From Gammaproteobacteria bacterium (GTDB lineage Bacteria > Pseudomonadota > Gammaproteobacteria > JAABTG01): 5,428 nt of DNA. Positions 1 to 5,428 of the stretch are shown piece by piece (the stretch's first letter is position 1; each line of letters starts with the position of its first letter). The stretch lies in NCBI GenBank assembly GCA_030066245.1, contig JASJBY010000320.1:1-5428 (forward strand), given 5' to 3'. The position numbers were made by a program, and so were the translations under genes. Below the pieces are notes generated by a model. That model was not told where the DNA came from. It saw only the letters and a program-made list of their open reading frames with translations, and ran no database searches.

Positions 1-13
1 ATCCCCCTTGAGA

Positions 14-29
14 CATAGCTACAGCTATG
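14..29. repeat. Short palindrome at the outer edge of the left repeat
   Basis: CATAGCT (14-20) and AGCTATG (23-29) form a perfect 7-base inverted repeat with a 2-base centre. The right arm overlaps the first six bases of module A (24-29), so it sits exactly on the outer boundary of the repeat. The matching position on the right falls outside the window. Confidence 0.6.
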
Positions 30-101
30 CCTCTGCGGGCGATCGGCCAATCTGCTTTGCCAGAGCGAACCAAGATTCCGAATCCCGGTGAGAAATCCGG
101 G
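24..101 (+). repeat. Left copy of inverted flanking repeat (modules A+B, short form)
   Basis: Module A (24-80, 57 bases, beginning GCTATGCCTCTGCGG) matches the reverse complement of 5372-5428 at 55 of 57 positions. Module B (81-101) is identical to the reverse complement of 5270-5290 and forms a hairpin with stem CCCGG/CCGGG (84-88 and 97-101) and loop TGAGAAAT. Here A and B abut, without the 81 bases that separate them on the right. It reads inward, toward the SecA-like gene. The family was not identified; it could be a dispersed palindromic repeat, a MITE-like remnant or an element end. Confidence 0.9.
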
Positions 102-136
102 TTAACCGTCATACCTTCCCAGCCGTGCGGCCTGCG

Positions 137-165
137 GGAACCTGTTCCGGGCCTACACGCCCCGG
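137..165. other. Hairpins downstream of the SecA-like gene
   Basis: GGAAC/GTTCC (137-141, 144-148) and CCGGG/CCCGG (147-151, 161-165) are two overlapping short inverted repeats in gene-free DNA about 155 to 185 bases past the SecA-like stop codon. No T run follows on the minus strand, so a terminator for the array cannot be called with confidence. Confidence 0.3.
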
Positions 166-196
166 CTTCATCACGATGTCCTGCTTGAGAGTCGGT

Positions 197-217
197 GAAT
201 CGTGAATAGTGAACAGT
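197..217. repeat. Three-copy heptamer tandem repeat
   Basis: GAATCGT, GAATAGT and GAACAGT stand head to tail on the plus strand, giving a 7-base period with the consensus GAAYNGT. The preceding bases (GAGTCGGT) are weakly similar. It lies downstream of the SecA-like gene in non-coding sequence. Confidence 0.6.
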
Positions 218-227
218 GCTACGGTAC

Positions 228-316
228 CTGCTCTCTGCCCTTTGCTCCCCGCCCCCTTCTTCCCTGTTGCCGTCCGCTGCCCCCCGCCCGCTGACCGCTG
301 ATCTTCTTCCTGCCGA
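228..316. other. Pyrimidine-rich low-complexity tract (purine-rich on the transcribed strand)
   Basis: The plus strand here is a degenerate run of CTGCC, CCGCC and CTTCTTCC-like words with very few A residues, so a transcript from the SecA-like gene would be purine-rich just after its stop codon. No gene is supported: an open frame across it only overlaps the SecA-like gene out of frame. With 102-227 this completes the gene-free left end of the window. Confidence 0.5.
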
Positions 317-320
317 CCTC

Positions 321-2363
321 TCACTCGGGCTGGCCGGAGAATGCCAACAGCCTGGCCAGCTGCTCGTCTGTCCGCAGCAAGTCCCGCCGCAGGCGTGCGT
401 GCTGGCGTTCTGCCGCCCGTTGCGCGACGCGCAAAGCCCAGCGCCCCGGTCCACGGGAGTAGCGTCCTCTGGCGGCCTTTTGCAGCAGCCATTTGATATG
501 GGGTGGGGCAAATCTTTCCACCAGATCGTCTTGCACGGAAACGATTGCCTCATGGCTTCCCGGCTCACCCTGCCGAGCGCAGCGTCCGAACAGCTGGCGG
601 TCGATGCGTCGCGCTTCGTGGCGCTCGCTCGCGATGACGTGCAGGCCGCCGAGCTTCGCCACACCCGCCCCCAGGCGAATGTCCGTGCCTCGTCCCGCCA
701 TGTTCGTGGCAACGGTAATGCGCCCCCGCTCACCCGCCCGGCTGATGATCTCGGCTTCACGTTCGTCCTGGCGCGCGTTGAGGACCTCATGGGCAAGACC
801 GGCTTGGCGCAGCAGATTGCTCAAGTGCTCCGAGGCCTCCACGGAGCGGGTCCCCACGAGGACCGGCTGTCCCCGTTCATGCACCGCCGCGATGCGCCGA
901 ACAATCGCGGTCCACTTGAGCTGCTCCTCGGGGTAGATCCCATCCTCTCCGGGGCGGCGCCGGACGGGGCGATTGGGGGGAACCCTCACCACCCCGAGGC
1001 GGTAAACCGCGCTCAGCTCGCCGGCCACCTCCTGAGCTGTTCCTGACATACCGGCCAGGCGCATGTAACGCCGAAAGAAGCGCTGGTAGCTGATACGCGC
1101 CAGAGTCTCTTTCTGGCCTGTCACCCGACAACCTTCCTTTGCTTCGATGAGCTGGTGCAAGCCCCGCTCCCAGGCACGGTCGGCCATCACTCGCCCGGTA
1201 TACTCGTCAATGATCTGCACCCTGCCGTCGCGCACCAAATAGTCCCGGTCCCGGACGAACAGGTGCCGGGCGCTCAGCGCCATTCTGACCAGCTCTTCTC
1301 GCCCCCGCCGGCCACGCCAGGGTCCCTCCGTCGGGCCCGGCCACATGGCCAGCCGCGCGCGACCCGCTTCGGTCAAGGTCACTTCCCGCTGCCGCTGCCC
1401 CAATTCGTAGTCTCGCCCTTGCTCCAGGTCTGCCGCGACCTCCAGCGCCGCGGCATAGACTGCCTCTTGGTCGTTGCCGCCCCCGGCTCCGGAGATAATC
1501 AACGGCGTTCGGGCCTCGTCGATCAGCACGCTGTCGGCTTCGTCCACGATCGCGAAATGCAGCCCTCGCAGCAGCAAACGGTCCAGGCGCGGGGCACCTT
1601 CGTAAAGGCGCTCCAGCTGCAGCTGCATGTGGCCGCCCTTGTTGCCGAGGGTCAGCCGGTCGCGCAGGTAATCGAACACCAGCTGCTTGTTGGTGCAGTA
1701 GGTCACGTCGCAGGCGTAGGCCGCCCGGCGTCGGCCGGGGTCCATTTCCTCGGTAATCGTGCCGACACTCAGCCCGAGGGCTTCGTACAAGGGTCGCATG
1801 GATTCAGCATCGCGGCCCACGAGATAATCGTTCACCGTGATGACGTGCACCGGGATCCCGGCAAGCGCGGCGGTACAGGCAGGCAAGGTAGCGGTCAAAG
1901 TCTTGCCTTCACCGGTCTCCATTTCTGCGAGCATGCCATGCAACATCACCCATCCGCCCATGAGCTGCACGTCGAAGGGCTTCATGCCGAGCACCCTTCC
2001 CGCAGTCTCCCGCACCAGAGCAAACGCCTGTGCGGCAAGCGCCCGGTTGTTCAGCCCTTCTGCCCGGAGGCGATAGCGTAGCCCCATGGCACGCTCTCTG
2101 AGCTCAGGATCGCTGACTGCCTCCAAACCCTCGGCTTTCTCCACGATGAGCTTGGCCACCCGGCGCAGGGTCGTTCGACGGGAGTAGCGATGGCGCCTGA
2201 GCACCCCGGCCAGACGCTCGGCGGCCGAGTCCAGGGCGCTGGTACCGGAGTCGCGGCGTTCCGGATAAGCACCGTTACCAGACACCCTGCCTGTTGCGTC
2301 AAGTAGCATTGATAGGGACTCGCCGGCCGACTGCAAACTTGTTCTGGCTGCCGCACACGCCAT
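321..2363 (-). CDS. SecA-like ATPase, short form without wing and C-terminal tail
   Basis: SecA-family DEAD motor, predicted soluble or membrane-peripheral, 680 residues against about 900 for housekeeping SecA. Visible motifs in order: Q-motif region FDVQLMGG (130-137), Walker A TGEGKT (150-155), VNDYL (177-181), TNKQLVFDYLRD (224-235), Walker B DEADS followed by LIDEARTPLIISG (274-292), a shortened preprotein-binding region (about 293-430), LAGMSGTA (436-443), GQPVLVGTRSVE (498-509), TNMAGRGTDI (553-562) and ERHEARRIDRQLFGRCARQG (580-599) with arginine-finger candidates R594 and R597. The variable insert of NBD2 is absent. The protein ends in the first part of the scaffold helix (about 645-680), so the wing and zinc tail are missing. 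Residues 1-50 are a non-homologous extension. The ATG start is supported by GGAG six bases upstream and an in-frame TGA directly before it. It lies 114 bases after the protease-adaptor gene. Inference: a specialised paralog serving that protein, not the general secretion ATPase, hence no secA symbol. Confidence 0.9.
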   Translation of the reverse strand: MACAAARTSLQSAGESLSMLLDATGRVSGNGAYPERRDSGTSALDSAAERLAGVLRRHRYSRRTTLRRVAKLIVEKAEGLEAVSDPELRERAMGLRYRLRAEGLNNRALAAQAFALVRETAGRVLGMKPFDVQLMGGWVMLHGMLAEMETGEGKTLTATLPACTAALAGIPVHVITVNDYLVGRDAESMRPLYEALGLSVGTITEEMDPGRRRAAYACDVTYCTNKQLVFDYLRDRLTLGNKGGHMQLQLERLYEGAPRLDRLLLRGLHFAIVDEADSVLIDEARTPLIISGAGGGNDQEAVYAAALEVAADLEQGRDYELGQRQREVTLTEAGRARLAMWPGPTEGPWRGRRGREELVRMALSARHLFVRDRDYLVRDGRVQIIDEYTGRVMADRAWERGLHQLIEAKEGCRVTGQKETLARISYQRFFRRYMRLAGMSGTAQEVAGELSAVYRLGVVRVPPNRPVRRRPGEDGIYPEEQLKWTAIVRRIAAVHERGQPVLVGTRSVEASEHLSNLLRQAGLAHEVLNARQDEREAEIISRAGERGRITVATNMAGRGTDIRLGAGVAKLGGLHVIASERHEARRIDRQLFGRCARQGEPGSHEAIVSVQDDLVERFAPPHIKWLLQKAARGRYSRGPGRWALRVAQRAAERQHARLRRDLLRTDEQLARLLAFSGQPE

Positions 2364-2369
2364 TCAACA

Positions 2370-2373
2370 CTCC
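2370..2373 (-). promoter_or_regulatory. Ribosome binding site of the SecA-like gene
   Basis: GGAG on the minus strand lies six bases before the ATG at 2363. A TGA stop in the same frame directly precedes that ATG. Together they fix the start and make the unusual 50-residue N-terminal extension credible. Confidence 0.75.
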
Positions 2374-2418
2374 GGGCCGAGCCGCACGCCTCCGCGAGCG
2401 GTCTCGTCTGGCCTCAGC

Positions 2419-2452
2419 CGCCGCGGCTCGCGGCGCTGTCACCGCTTCGGTG
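2419..2452. other. Two adjacent hairpins between the protease-adaptor and SecA-like genes
   Basis: CGCCGCG/CGCGGCG (2419-2425, 2429-2435; 7 pairs, 3-base loop) is followed by CACCG/CGGTG (2440-2444, 2448-2452; 5 pairs, 3-base loop). Neither has a T run in the direction of transcription, so they do not look like an intrinsic terminator. They may slow decay or tune expression of the downstream gene within a shared transcript. Chance is possible in such GC-rich DNA. Confidence 0.4.
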
Positions 2453-2477
2453 CGGGCGACCGCCATAGGAAACGCCA

Positions 2478-4640
2478 TCACACGCCGAACCGTTTCAGGA
2501 AGACCTGCCGCGCCGCTCGATACCACTGGTCGAACAGGGGCTCCCTGCCATGGTCGAAGCGCACGTGCACGCGGCTGCCCATAGCGGAAATCTGCGTACC
2601 GGCAGGCAGCGCCAAATCAAACTGAAACGCCCCCTGGACCAGGCGCAGGCCGCGGTCGTCCGTCGGGTCCACCACAAAGGGACCCCCGCCGGAAGTTCCC
2701 AGGGCCGGGCTCGGCAATTCTTCGGTAGCTCCGGGAACCTGGCGCAGTACGGTGGCGTTGAACACCCGGGAGAGGTTGGCGACGGGCCGCAGCTGCACGT
2801 GGTGTGTGCGTTGCCTGACCAGGTCAACGGCGCCCTGCGGCACCATGGCTCGGACCGTCACCTGTGACGGATCGGCCACATAAGCCACGAGTTCCCCCTG
2901 AGATAAGAAACGTCCCGGCAAGTCCTGGTCCCGCGGGATCACCAGGGTGCCGTCGTTGGGACTGCGGACCAGCAGGGCATCCGCGCGCTCACGCGCGTGG
3001 GCCAGATCCGCCTCAACGGCCAACCGTTCCTCCCGCAGGATTTCTGCCTGCACCCTGTCGGTCATGCGCTTCGCTTCGTATCGAGCCATCAACTCCCGCA
3101 AACGGGACTCGAGAACACGCACCCGGGCGCTGAGAAAAGGGTCCTCGCACACGACCAGGGGCTGTCCCTCTCTGACGAGTGAACCCGAGCGCACCAGGAT
3201 CTGCTTGATGAATCCATCCGCACCGGCCCTCACCTGGGCCTTTTCCGGAAGCCAAACGATGCCCTGGGTCTGCGTCCACCAGGGGAAGGGCATGAACAAC
3301 ACCAAAGCCAATAGTGACAAGCCGAGGGTGCCGCTGGTCCCCAGCACCCGCTTCCGGCGGCGGCGCAGCCGGGGACTGGTCCAGGCGGTCCGCGCCACCT
3401 TCACGGCCGGAATCACGAGCTGGCTCGTCAACGCCCAGACCGCCAGAACGATTCCGATGGTGAAGAACTTGCCCGCCACAAATAGGACAATGACGAACAT
3501 AATGAACATGCGATAGCAGAAAGACAGTACGCCGTAGCCCAGAAGCCAGGTCCGTTCGCCGGGCGCGGTGGCAGGAGACTCGGCCTCCCTGACGCCGAAT
3601 AGATACCGCTGCACCAGGTAGCCGATGTATTTGTTCGCACGGGGCCCCAGGTTCGGCATCTCCAGGGCGTCGGCAAGTACGTAATATCCGTCGAACCGCA
3701 GCAAGGGGTTGCCGTTGAACAGCAGCGTGGAAACGCCCGCGATCAGCATCACGTTGTAGGCAACCGCACGCACCACACCTGATTCGGCATTCACCCAGAC
3801 AAACAGGGCCAGGGCAGCCAGGAACAACTCCACCATGATACCGGCGGCACCAACCATCATCCGACGGCGACGATGGCGGAAGACCGAAGCCGCTGACGCA
3901 TCCACGTAGGGCACGGGGGTGAACACCAGCAGCATGATGCCCATCTCATGCACCTCGCCACCCCAGACCTTGGTGGCGAAGCCGTGACCCAGCTCATGCA
4001 GCGCTTTGACTACGGGGAAAATCAGCCAGAGGAGCAGAAGATTTTGTGGGTTGAGTACCCGGTCCGCCACGTCGAGCGAAAGCTCGGACCAGTAGGCGCC
4101 GGCCAGCACCGCAGCGGTGCCGACCACCGTTAGCCAGAGACAAAGGCCGAACCAGCCGAACATGAGCTGCGCGTGAGCCTGCCACCGAGCCAGAAAACGG
4201 TCCGGATCCAGCAGTGGAAACCGGAGCGCCAGCGGGCTCATCAGGCGGCGTTTCCACTTGCCTATTTCATGCTGGCGGAAACGTCGCAGCAGCTCGTCCG
4301 TGTCCGGTGGGACATCGCATTGGAGCAGATCAGCCGCATGCAGCTGAGCGAGTAGCTGGACGACCTGCTCCTGGGTCGGCATTTCGTCACCCAGCCGCGT
4401 CGCAGCGGCCTCCCAGATTTGTTGCACGCTGCGACTGCCGTCCATGAGCCCGATCAGCTGGTATGCAACCGGGCTGAATCGGTGGAACTGGGCGGAGGAG
4501 CTATCCTGAATCACATACCAGAGCTGGCCCCGGTAGCGATGTCGATGTACCTCGGCGTGATCAGGCAACCGAGGGGTGAGGTCCGCGAGCCGATACCAGG
4601 AAGGACTGAACACGGATTCCGACATGGGCGGTATGGTCAA
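2478..4640 (-). CDS. PqqD-like / M50 site-2 protease / HlyD adaptor fusion membrane protein
   Basis: Multidomain inner-membrane protein of 720 residues. Residues about 50-110 resemble a PqqD-type winged helix (FSPVAYQLIGLMDGSRSVQQIW), a fold known to bind peptides in peptide-maturation systems. About eight hydrophobic segments follow (roughly 158-183, 198-214, 232-246, 262-284, 292-309, 366-389, 392-412, 433-452). HELGH (215-219) and N311-P312...D317-G318 are the expected zinc ligands of the M50/S2P family, as in YydH-type peptide zinc metalloproteases, so the active site looks intact. After the last membrane segment comes an HlyD-like part: a biotinyl-lipoyl half-motif (about 460-500), a charged coiled coil (about 503-555), the second half-motif (about 557-595) and a beta-rich tail containing LPSPALGTSGGGPF (642-655), typical of this fused family as I recall it. 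It is predicted to lie in the periplasm. The start is uncertain: TTG at 4640 or ATG at 4625 (residue 6), neither with a clear ribosome site. It probably works with the downstream SecA-like ATPase; the substrate is unknown. Confidence 0.92.
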   Translation of the reverse strand: MTIPPMSESVFSPSWYRLADLTPRLPDHAEVHRHRYRGQLWYVIQDSSSAQFHRFSPVAYQLIGLMDGSRSVQQIWEAAATRLGDEMPTQEQVVQLLAQLHAADLLQCDVPPDTDELLRRFRQHEIGKWKRRLMSPLALRFPLLDPDRFLARWQAHAQLMFGWFGLCLWLTVVGTAAVLAGAYWSELSLDVADRVLNPQNLLLLWLIFPVVKALHELGHGFATKVWGGEVHEMGIMLLVFTPVPYVDASAASVFRHRRRRMMVGAAGIMVELFLAALALFVWVNAESGVVRAVAYNVMLIAGVSTLLFNGNPLLRFDGYYVLADALEMPNLGPRANKYIGYLVQRYLFGVREAESPATAPGERTWLLGYGVLSFCYRMFIMFVIVLFVAGKFFTIGIVLAVWALTSQLVIPAVKVARTAWTSPRLRRRRKRVLGTSGTLGLSLLALVLFMPFPWWTQTQGIVWLPEKAQVRAGADGFIKQILVRSGSLVREGQPLVVCEDPFLSARVRVLESRLRELMARYEAKRMTDRVQAEILREERLAVEADLAHARERADALLVRSPNDGTLVIPRDQDLPGRFLSQGELVAYVADPSQVTVRAMVPQGAVDLVRQRTHHVQLRPVANLSRVFNATVLRQVPGATEELPSPALGTSGGGPFVVDPTDDRGLRLVQGAFQFDLALPAGTQISAMGSRVHVRFDHGREPLFDQWYRAARQVFLKRFGV

Positions 4641-4719
4641 GCGGCCGACAGAGGCTGGCTGCGCCGACTGCAGCCACCCTAGTGTATCGACCTTGACGAC
4701 TCGCGCCTTGAGGGAATCA

Positions 4720-4736
4720 GACTGACACCATCAGTC
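4720..4736. other. Inverted repeat between OsmC and protease-adaptor genes
   Basis: GACTGA (4720-4725) and TCAGTC (4731-4736) form a perfect 6-base inverted repeat around CACCA. It lies in the 128-base gap, about 80 bases upstream of the protease-adaptor start, and no T run follows on the minus strand. It could be an operator half-site pair or a weak hairpin downstream of the OsmC gene. I found no convincing promoter in this gap. Confidence 0.35.
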
Positions 4737-4768
4737 GCCGCCGGGACCTGTGCGCCTGACTTTCTTCG

Positions 4769-5227
4769 TTATCCCCCCAACAGGTCCTGACCCTCTTCGT
4801 TCTCAACCTTGACCTCCACGGGAATACCCTCGCGAACGCTGGCGGTAACCACGCAGAAATCCTCGAACAGGTCCAGACAGCGTTTCAGGCGCGGGGACGC
4901 CTGCAGCTCGCCCGCCACCCTGATGCTCACGTCGAACCCGCCGATGCGCAGGCGTCCTTTTTCATTGCGATGGACCCGGCAGGTAACCTTCGTATTGACA
5001 CTCTCCGAGGGCACGTCCGCTTTCGCGAGGCAATAGAGCAGGCTCGCGCTGAGACAATTGGCCACCGCTGCAGCAAGCATACGGGAGGCGTTCGGACCGT
5101 GACGCTGTCCCAGAGGCGGCGGCTCATCGAGCACGATGTCGGCAACCTGGTCCCAGTCGAACTTAACCTTGAATTCGTAGCCCTCCAGCTGCTCCATGTG
5201 CAGGGTAAAGCGACCTTCTTCGGACAT
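4769..5227 (-). CDS. OsmC/Ohr-family protein (probable peroxide-reducing enzyme)
   Basis: Small cytosolic protein of 152 residues, the normal size for OsmC/Ohr proteins, which as a family reduce organic hydroperoxides with a pair of cysteines. C58 lies in GPNASRMLAAAVANC, the position of the peroxidatic cysteine on the central helix. C125 lies in FEDFCVVTASVREGIPV, the position of the resolving cysteine. These positions closely match the cysteine pair I recall for E. coli OsmC (59 and 125). Further cysteines are at 66, 83 and 117. The ATG start has AGGAG eight bases upstream. The gene is first in the three-gene minus-strand array, 128 bases before the protease-adaptor gene. Whether it belongs functionally to the export-like pair is unclear: OsmC-like genes are common stress genes, and a role in redox handling of a substrate would be speculation. 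The subfamily within OsmC/Ohr/YhfA cannot be fixed by eye. Confidence 0.9.
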   Translation of the reverse strand: MSEEGRFTLHMEQLEGYEFKVKFDWDQVADIVLDEPPPLGQRHGPNASRMLAAAVANCLSASLLYCLAKADVPSESVNTKVTCRVHRNEKGRLRIGGFDVSIRVAGELQASPRLKRCLDLFEDFCVVTASVREGIPVEVKVENEEGQDLLGG

Positions 5228-5235
5228 TTCGTATA

Positions 5236-5240
5236 CTCCT
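5236..5240 (-). promoter_or_regulatory. Ribosome binding site of the OsmC gene
   Basis: AGGAG on the minus strand lies eight bases before the ATG at 5227 and supports that start. I saw no convincing -35/-10 pair between it and the right repeat. Confidence 0.8.
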
Positions 5241-5295
5241 GGTGAACAATACGCATGAGTCGGGACTAGCCCGGATTTCTCACCGGGATTACTTC

Positions 5296-5369
5296 GGGCA
5301 TCCTGCCCTCCGCCCCTGCGGGGCCAGCGTCGCTACGCTCCGCTGTTGAAAATCGCTCCCGGCGATTTT
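5296..5369. repeat. Four-hairpin cluster inside the right repeat
   Basis: Four perfect short inverted repeats lie in a row: GGGCA/TGCCC (5296-5300, 5304-5308), GCCCC/GGGGC (5312-5316, 5320-5324), AGCGT/ACGCT (5326-5330, 5335-5339) and AAAATCGC/GCGATTTT (5349-5356, 5362-5369). Loops are 3 to 5 bases. This block is exactly what the left copy lacks. Such density of small hairpins is typical of REP/MITE-like intergenic elements; the specific family is not identified. Confidence 0.75.
5349..5369. terminator. Possible bidirectional terminator hairpin
   Basis: An 8-base perfect stem, AAAATCGC/GCGATTTT, with a 5-base loop has an A run on one arm and a T run on the other, as in bidirectional intrinsic terminators. 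It could end a gene entering from the right. Only four of the eight pairs are G-C-rich, the T run is four bases and is part of the stem, and the hairpin belongs to a repeat, so termination is a weak inference. Confidence 0.3.
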
Positions 5370-5428
5370 GTCGGAATCTTGGGTCGCTCTGGCAAAGCAG
5401 ATTGGCCGATCGTCCGCAGAGGCATAGC

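Larger units (their letters stand above)
5270..5428 (-). repeat. Right copy of inverted flanking repeat (modules A+insert+B, long form)
   Basis: Read on the minus strand from the window edge, this is module A (5428 to 5372), an 81-base palindrome-rich insert (5371 to 5291) and module B (5290 to 5270). A and B match the left copy at 24-101 in inverted orientation. Module A reaches the last base of the window, so the true outer edge is unseen. It lies directly upstream of the OsmC gene and ends 42 bases before its start codon, so it may affect transcription entering from the right. Confidence 0.9.

Noticed and set aside
109..492. 127-codon minus-strand frame overlapping the end of the SecA-like gene
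   Set aside because: It is out of frame with the SecA-like gene over much of its length and then runs through heptamer and low-complexity repeats. The composition looks like chance, so I do not read it as a frameshifted continuation of SecA.
216..1046. 276-codon plus-strand open frame at the left end
   Set aside because: Most of it is antisense to the NBD2 region of the SecA-like gene and its beginning crosses the low-complexity tract. No domain or ribosome site supports it.
1155..2081. 308-codon plus-strand open frame opposite the SecA-like gene
   Set aside because: It is antisense to the core motor motifs of the SecA-like gene, is rich in Gln, His and Pro in a way typical of reverse-complement reading of GC-rich coding DNA, and shows no recognisable domain.
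2550..3516. Several plus-strand frames opposite the HlyD part of the fusion gene
   Set aside because: All lie antisense to well-supported adaptor coding sequence and overlap one another in different frames.
4970..5245. Plus-strand frame opposite the OsmC gene
   Set aside because: The minus strand encodes a clear OsmC protein with both cysteines and a good ribosome site, so the opposite frame is a shadow.
5270..5428. CRISPR array or tRNA-like structure suggested by the dense hairpins
   Set aside because: The hairpins differ in sequence, there is no regular repeat-spacer pattern, and no cloverleaf with a T-loop or acceptor stem could be drawn.
24..5428. Insertion sequence or composite transposon call
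   Set aside because: Inverted flanking repeats are present, but no transposase is encoded between them and target duplications cannot be checked within the window. I report repeats and not a mobile element.

Overview
This is a GC-rich bacterial window, and the style of the genes suggests a proteobacterium, most likely a gammaproteobacterium. That is an inference: no ribosomal or other phylogenetic marker is present. Three protein genes are all on the minus strand, so transcription runs from right to left: an OsmC-family protein (4769-5227), a 720-residue membrane protein fusing a PqqD-like domain, an M50/site-2-protease-like zinc metalloprotease and an HlyD-type adaptor (2478-4640), and a short SecA-like ATPase (321-2363). 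The gaps between them are 128 and 114 bases. No convincing intrinsic terminator separates them, so they could form one operon, although the OsmC gene may simply be a neighbour.

The most interesting part is the pair formed by the fusion protein and the SecA-like ATPase. The ATPase keeps the motifs needed to hydrolyse ATP and an abbreviated preprotein-binding region. It lacks most of the helical scaffold, the helical wing and the C-terminal zinc tail of housekeeping SecA. The fusion protein carries an intact HELGH zinc site and a downstream NxxPxxxxDG motif within about eight membrane segments, followed by a periplasmic biotinyl-lipoyl/coiled-coil adaptor. Together they look like a dedicated export or processing machine for an unknown substrate: a cytoplasmic motor plus a membrane protease-adaptor. 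No substrate gene, separate transporter or outer-membrane channel lies inside the window.

The block is bracketed by inverted copies of a repeat. Positions 24-101 read inward on the plus strand, and 5270-5428 read inward on the minus strand. Both contain a 57-base module A (55 of 57 identical) and a 21-base hairpin module B (identical). In the right copy, 81 bases made of four back-to-back hairpins separate A from B; in the left copy A and B abut. The repeats may mark a mobile or rearrangeable unit, or they may be a dispersed intergenic palindromic repeat family.

The 320 bases left of the SecA-like gene hold no supported gene. They contain the left repeat, small hairpins, a three-copy heptamer repeat and a strand-biased low-complexity tract. 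The long plus-strand open frames are antisense shadows of the real genes in GC-rich DNA.
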